Positions 60,625 through 64,000 of a stretch of DNA of 64,000 nt are shown here, piece by piece; the stretch's first letter is position 1; each line of letters begins with the position of its first letter. A program made the position numbers and the translations under genes. The notes under the pieces are model-generated. The model made no database searches, had not been told where the DNA came from, and saw only the letters and a program-made list of their open reading frames with translations. Origin of the DNA: Paramarasmius palmivorus (lineage: Eukaryota; Basidiomycota; Agaricomycetes; Agaricales; Marasmiaceae); NCBI GenBank assembly GCA_037176845.1, contig JAYKXP010000037.1, positions 186,001-250,000 on the forward strand, read 5' to 3'.

Positions 60625-61141
60625 ATGCCATCAAAAGAGGGCAAGACCAAGAAACGTTTCTTGGAGCACAGTGTAAGCAAACTTTTGATTATATTCGTTT
60701 TTTGCCTTATAGCTTTCGAGCAGGAAGAACTTACTCTCGCCGCATCTATCGCCAATACACAGGAAGAGAAGTCGAAGAGCAAAGTCGATAATGTGAAGCA
60801 CCAAATGCCGCTGGTGAATAATGACAGGTATCCCTATTCGGGACGATAACTGATCGTCAATGCCACAGGAAAGTGTGGAAAGAACAAAGCGCCATCGACA
60901 TTCTGCTGGTAGATCTAGTAAATTAGTAAGCATGACTTCCAAAATCCGGCCTGTTACCGCCTCACCGTATACTTGTCAGGCGGAGGCCAAGGCAAAGCTT
61001 GCGCACGAGCGTGCTCAAAGAAAGAAGGGCAAAACTCACGCCAAAAGACGGGCCGTCAACTGGAAAGCGAATGATGAACAGTCGGCATTGCCAGTGGGAC
61101 TGCCAGCGCCTTCTGCGAAAAGACGCGTAGCATTTGCTTAG
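60625..61141 (+). CDS. Small basic coiled-coil protein, unknown function
   Basis: Four exons (60625-60670, 60713-60827, 60869-60908, 60980-61141), total 363 bases in frame, 120 residues. It begins MPSKEGKTKKRFLEH. The middle is charged and helix-rich (FEQEELTLAASIANTQEEKS), then NNDRKVWKEQSAIDILLAEA and KAKLAHERAQRKKGKTHAKR, and the C-terminus is Ala/Pro/Arg (PAPSAKRRVAFA). High Lys/Arg content and nuclear-signal-like clusters suggest a nuclear or nucleolar protein (inference). No signal peptide or helix through the membrane. I do not recognise the family. Clean splicing with all phases matching argues that the gene is real. Confidence 0.72.
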
Positions 61142-61518
61142 CACTCTTGTTTGGTCACAAACAACCAGTCGTCATGGTGCATTGCCCTCTTATATGTGGC
61201 TATTTTGACAGGTTCGCCACTCCTACTACTTCGGCACGAGTGTTGGTGCCGTGTTGCTCTTTCACGATGTCGTGCTCTTGCACTGATCCTAAGTGACGGT
61301 GTCTCGTTTAATTTGGGTCTTTTCCGCGAAGTGTACAGCTCCATCGCGTACCTGTATTTCCTAGTACCCTTTTAATCATCTCATTGCGTTGCTGTGGTCT
61401 GATTTCTGGTCGTGGTCTCTAGAGCGAAGATACCGGCTTGTCCAGATGGCTATGTCTCTCCGAAACCTGCACATACGCCCAAAAGGATATTCAACGCTCA
61501 TTGTATTATCCGGCAACG
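61142..61518. other. Spacer after the small basic protein gene
   Basis: 3' region; no gene seen. Overlapping short frames around 61412-61510 lack support. Confidence 0.45.
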
Positions 61519-62436
61519 ATGTATCCCAATATTGATGCATCTCCGTCATTCAAAGGCGCCCAGCGGGTTCAAGACCCCGCCGATGCGTTGTCTGAAAATG
61601 CGTACAAGCCGAGTTTCAACACAAGCGAATCGGATCAATCACGTCGAGGAGGTAATTCCCTCGTCGGTCAGTCGTCTCTGATCCTGCTGATGAAGAACGC
61701 GATATCGACGTACATAGGAATCCACAACCAGCCGCATGAACTGCTACCCTCGGCTCGGGCCTTCACTGCGCGGCTGTTGAAACGCGACTCCTCCAATGCC
61801 TGGTAATATTCCGATGTTCCTTTGGATGATGCGCAAGAAGTTCTCCTCATCGAAGAGTTCCCCCGTGGGCGGTGCAAATTCAAGATCACATCACCTCCCG
61901 CGCTGAGGGAGTGTGGGGACTTCTTCAATACGACGAATCAAACCCTCAATTCGTATTTCTCAGTAGTTGACCAGCAATCCTTTCTCATCACAGCGGTCCT
62001 TATTTCTGATACGAACAACTCGGATAACCGCCTAATTTGTTGGTAAGGAGGTCCTGATAGGCCCTTTTCAATCTCGGGAAGCGCTTTGATGATGATGGCA
62101 GCTTAACTTCTCAGTCAATGGCCTCCTGATGATTTAGAGATAGCCTCAACTAGACGAAAGGAATCTCGGGTGTTTGACCTCTTCAGGGCTGTACTGTTCA
62201 TGTCCCCGTTCGGTGACTCCTTCGAAGAAGGGACCGGATCTATACCAGTGGCTGTTGAGGTTTGCTTTGCCTCCGTCACGGTGAACCGCGATGATCTCAC
62301 TATCTGGTTTTCAACTTGGGATATTTTGCAAAGAGTCCTTTCAAAGTGCTATATAAACGACGGGGACGAACCCGGACAGGCATCTCATTCGACTTTTAAC
62401 ACCTCGACATTTAATACCTTCCAACCCTCAACCTAG
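61519..62436 (+). pseudogene. Unknown gene with an in-frame stop
   Basis: From ATG 61519 (MYPNIDASPSFKGAQRVQDP) the frame is open to a TAA at 61804-61806, then stays open in the same frame for 78 more codons (DDAQEVLLIEEFPRGRCKFK ... TNNSDNRLIC). A good intron follows (GTAAGG donor at about 62043, branch CTTAAC, TTCTCAG ending 62114), and its 3' exon stays open to 62436 (ASTRRKESRVFDLFRAVLFM). The one TAA is thus the only break in about 280 codons. A 35-base intron spanning it would itself create a stop. No family recognised. Options: a pseudogene, stop-codon readthrough, a sequence error, or chance. Its last exon overlaps the promoter of the next gene. Confidence 0.35.
62350..62357 (+). promoter_or_regulatory. 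TATA box of the cysteine-rich gene
   Basis: TATATAAA 117 bases before the ATG at 62474. It lies inside the last putative exon of the preceding doubtful gene. Confidence 0.45.
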
Positions 62437-62473
62437 AAGTACAACCTCTCAACTCACACTATCTACTCAAATA

Positions 62474-63109
62474 ATGTGCCGCCGTCGCCAGTAAGTGCTT
62501 GAAATCATCATATGGCGTCCTTCGCTGACCGGTCGCTTCTCAAGCGTTCGCAATGTCTACGTTCTTTGCGGACACGCAATTAATCTCGTGAGTTGGCTAT
62601 TATGCATATATCGACGTTTGTCTGATCGCCCTTCTACCGATGCAGCCCGAGCAAGAGGTGCTTAGCCTGTTCATGATTGCAATCGAGTCTGATGGATTTT
62701 TTTATAACAGATCAGATGCGAGAACTCTCGGTGCAAATTCAGTCCAAATCATCCTCCTTATTGCCCCAATTGCGCTAAAACGTGCTGGCAATAGTGAGTG
62801 ACATCCTAAGCTTCTTTATTCTCCCGCGTTTTACTCATCGTGCCACCCCCGTATCACTCTAAATTTGCCCCTCGTGTTACTCCGGCGGTTACGACTATCC
62901 TCATGCGATCACAAACTCACTAAACGGACGATCTTTGCATTACAACCGGCATTCGGGACGTCCAGTCACCAGTTCCCAGAGCAGTACAGTGAGTTTTGTT
63001 GATCGTTGATATCCTCGTTGACAGACTAAAGTCTTTCCCCGTGCTTTTAGGCCCTCATATCAACTCAGTTTGCCCAGCTTGCCAGGCGGCAGCCGCTGGT
63101 CGACGCTAA
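62474..63109 (+). CDS. Tiny cysteine-rich protein in six exons, 78 residues
   Basis: Exons are 62474-62490, 62545-62587, 62646-62657 (12 bases), 62711-62793, 62966-62988 (23 bases) and 63051-63109; total 237 bases, in frame, stop TAA. Every junction has GT..AG ends. The product reads MCRRRHVRNVYVLCGHAINL, PEQE, IRCENSRCKFSPNHPPYCPN, CAKTCWQ, YHQFPEQYSPHINSVCPACQ, AAAAGRR. Ten cysteines lie in CGH, C-x4-C, C-x2-C-x3-C and C-x2-C spacing with nearby His, suggesting zinc binding (inference). There is no signal peptide. The exons are too short for ORF-based detection. I recall similar small Cys-rich proteins in Agaricomycetes, but with no known function. Confidence 0.72.
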
Positions 63110-64000
63110 TGTTTCAATGACCGCCGCCCAATCAATCAGCTCTGTAGCCTAGACCATTTATTTATTCATCTACCACTACTTTACTAGCCCTCGTAAGGGA
63201 GGTAATACCTATTTATTGCTTCTGTATTGATAGTAATTTATGCTGTAATAATCTGCCAACGAAACTGGTTCATTCGAATGATGTGGTTGCTTTCCGTATT
63301 TGCCATCAGTGAAATGGAAGATAGACCCTGCTAGATTGCTTACACCCTCTACAGGCTCCGCTTTATGATTTTTTGCTACCTGATCTCGATGTCACAACTA
63401 TGAATTGAGTAGACGTCAAACTGGCGAAATGATTTGGGCCGTTTCCTTTGCGGGACTGCTCCGTCTTTTCCCATTAGAGATTACGATCCAGCTCACTAGA
63501 AGCCAAGATGATTCGTGGTCCAATGACAATATCGTTCAGGCCAGGACCCTGATTGCGAGCCATGTTATCGTCGACGGCCTTTTCCGTTCAAACCCTCAGG
63601 AGACCACGGAATACTTTTCACACCATACTGTGACCTAAGAGTACTTGCTCTACGGCCGCGAGTTACACTGAATTTGAGAGGCAAGGCTCTGTCTGTCCAG
63701 ACTCCGACTTCGAGTGAAACCGAGAGATCAAGTTAAGAGCAGGAGATCTAAGAAGACCTGGCGTTGACAGCTGGGAACGCGGACAACGCGGCCGGAGTAC
63801 TTATAGAAGGAAGAAGCGAGGCCCTAAACTGCGTCCTACACCATCCTCTTACCGCTGACCCGCTGACAGCTGTTCAGAATACACATAGCTCCTAGACGGC
63901 CGTAAACAACATTGTGGCGCAACAAACCATAACGGAGACAGAAAAGCAGGTAGACGCAGCCTTCGAGTGCCAGTGAGCACCACAAAAATACAGGAAGTAG
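63110..64000. other. Right-edge intergenic region
   Basis: No gene recognised; the frame 63405-63638 has no motif. The window ends here. Confidence 0.45.

Overview
The window looks like nuclear DNA of a basidiomycete fungus, most likely an Agaricomycete. Nearly every gene is cut by many short introns of about 45-60 bases with GT..AG ends and CTAAC/CTGAC-like branch sites. The recognisable proteins are typical of mushroom-forming fungi: a secreted GH5 endoglucanase, type-B carboxylesterases, TAP-like serine peptidases, eS26, a PRP4 kinase and a shugoshin. I cannot name the species. Gene models were spliced by eye from exon fragments, so exon edges are approximate unless a length check is stated.

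Left part (1-13.1 kb, all on the minus strand): a carboxylesterase running off the left edge, then a tandem array of four paralogous single-pass membrane proteins. Each carries two copies of a VDDRDPRV...THGT...GTYIEV...LRMVN...DYLxFxPS domain. Three of the four end in a PPxY-type cytoplasmic tail. Between copies 2 and 3 there may be a decayed fifth copy. At 13.1-17.6 kb come a small membrane protein, an isochorismatase-family hydrolase with a hydrophobic N-terminus, and a GH5 endoglucanase.

Middle part (18.9-43.4 kb): five paralogues of a secreted alpha/beta-hydrolase of the tripeptidyl-aminopeptidase (TAP-like, S33) type. Two are on the minus strand (18.9-24.9 kb) and three on the plus strand (31.5-43.4 kb). 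They flank a core holding a disrupted NADP-dependent oxidoreductase, ribosomal protein eS26 with a telomere-repeat-like promoter element, and an F-box protein. One peptidase copy has a frameshift and another has lost its C-terminal tail. Two inverted-repeat elements (485 and 820 bp) without coding capacity lie on either side of peptidase copy 4. A second full-length carboxylesterase (46.0-48.4 kb, plus) closes the block, so the order esterase-peptidases / core / peptidases-esterase is roughly mirror-symmetric.

Right part (48.7-64 kb) is mostly conserved housekeeping: a 2OG-Fe(II) oxygenase, a mitochondrial-type PP2C phosphatase, shugoshin, a cyclase-family hydrolase, the PRP4 splicing kinase and a small basic coiled-coil protein. 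It ends with a doubtful gene carrying an in-frame stop and a 78-residue cysteine-rich protein spread over six exons.

The left and middle parts thus look like an expanding, decaying island of secreted and surface proteins next to a stable conserved block. No rRNA, convincing tRNA or CRISPR was seen.
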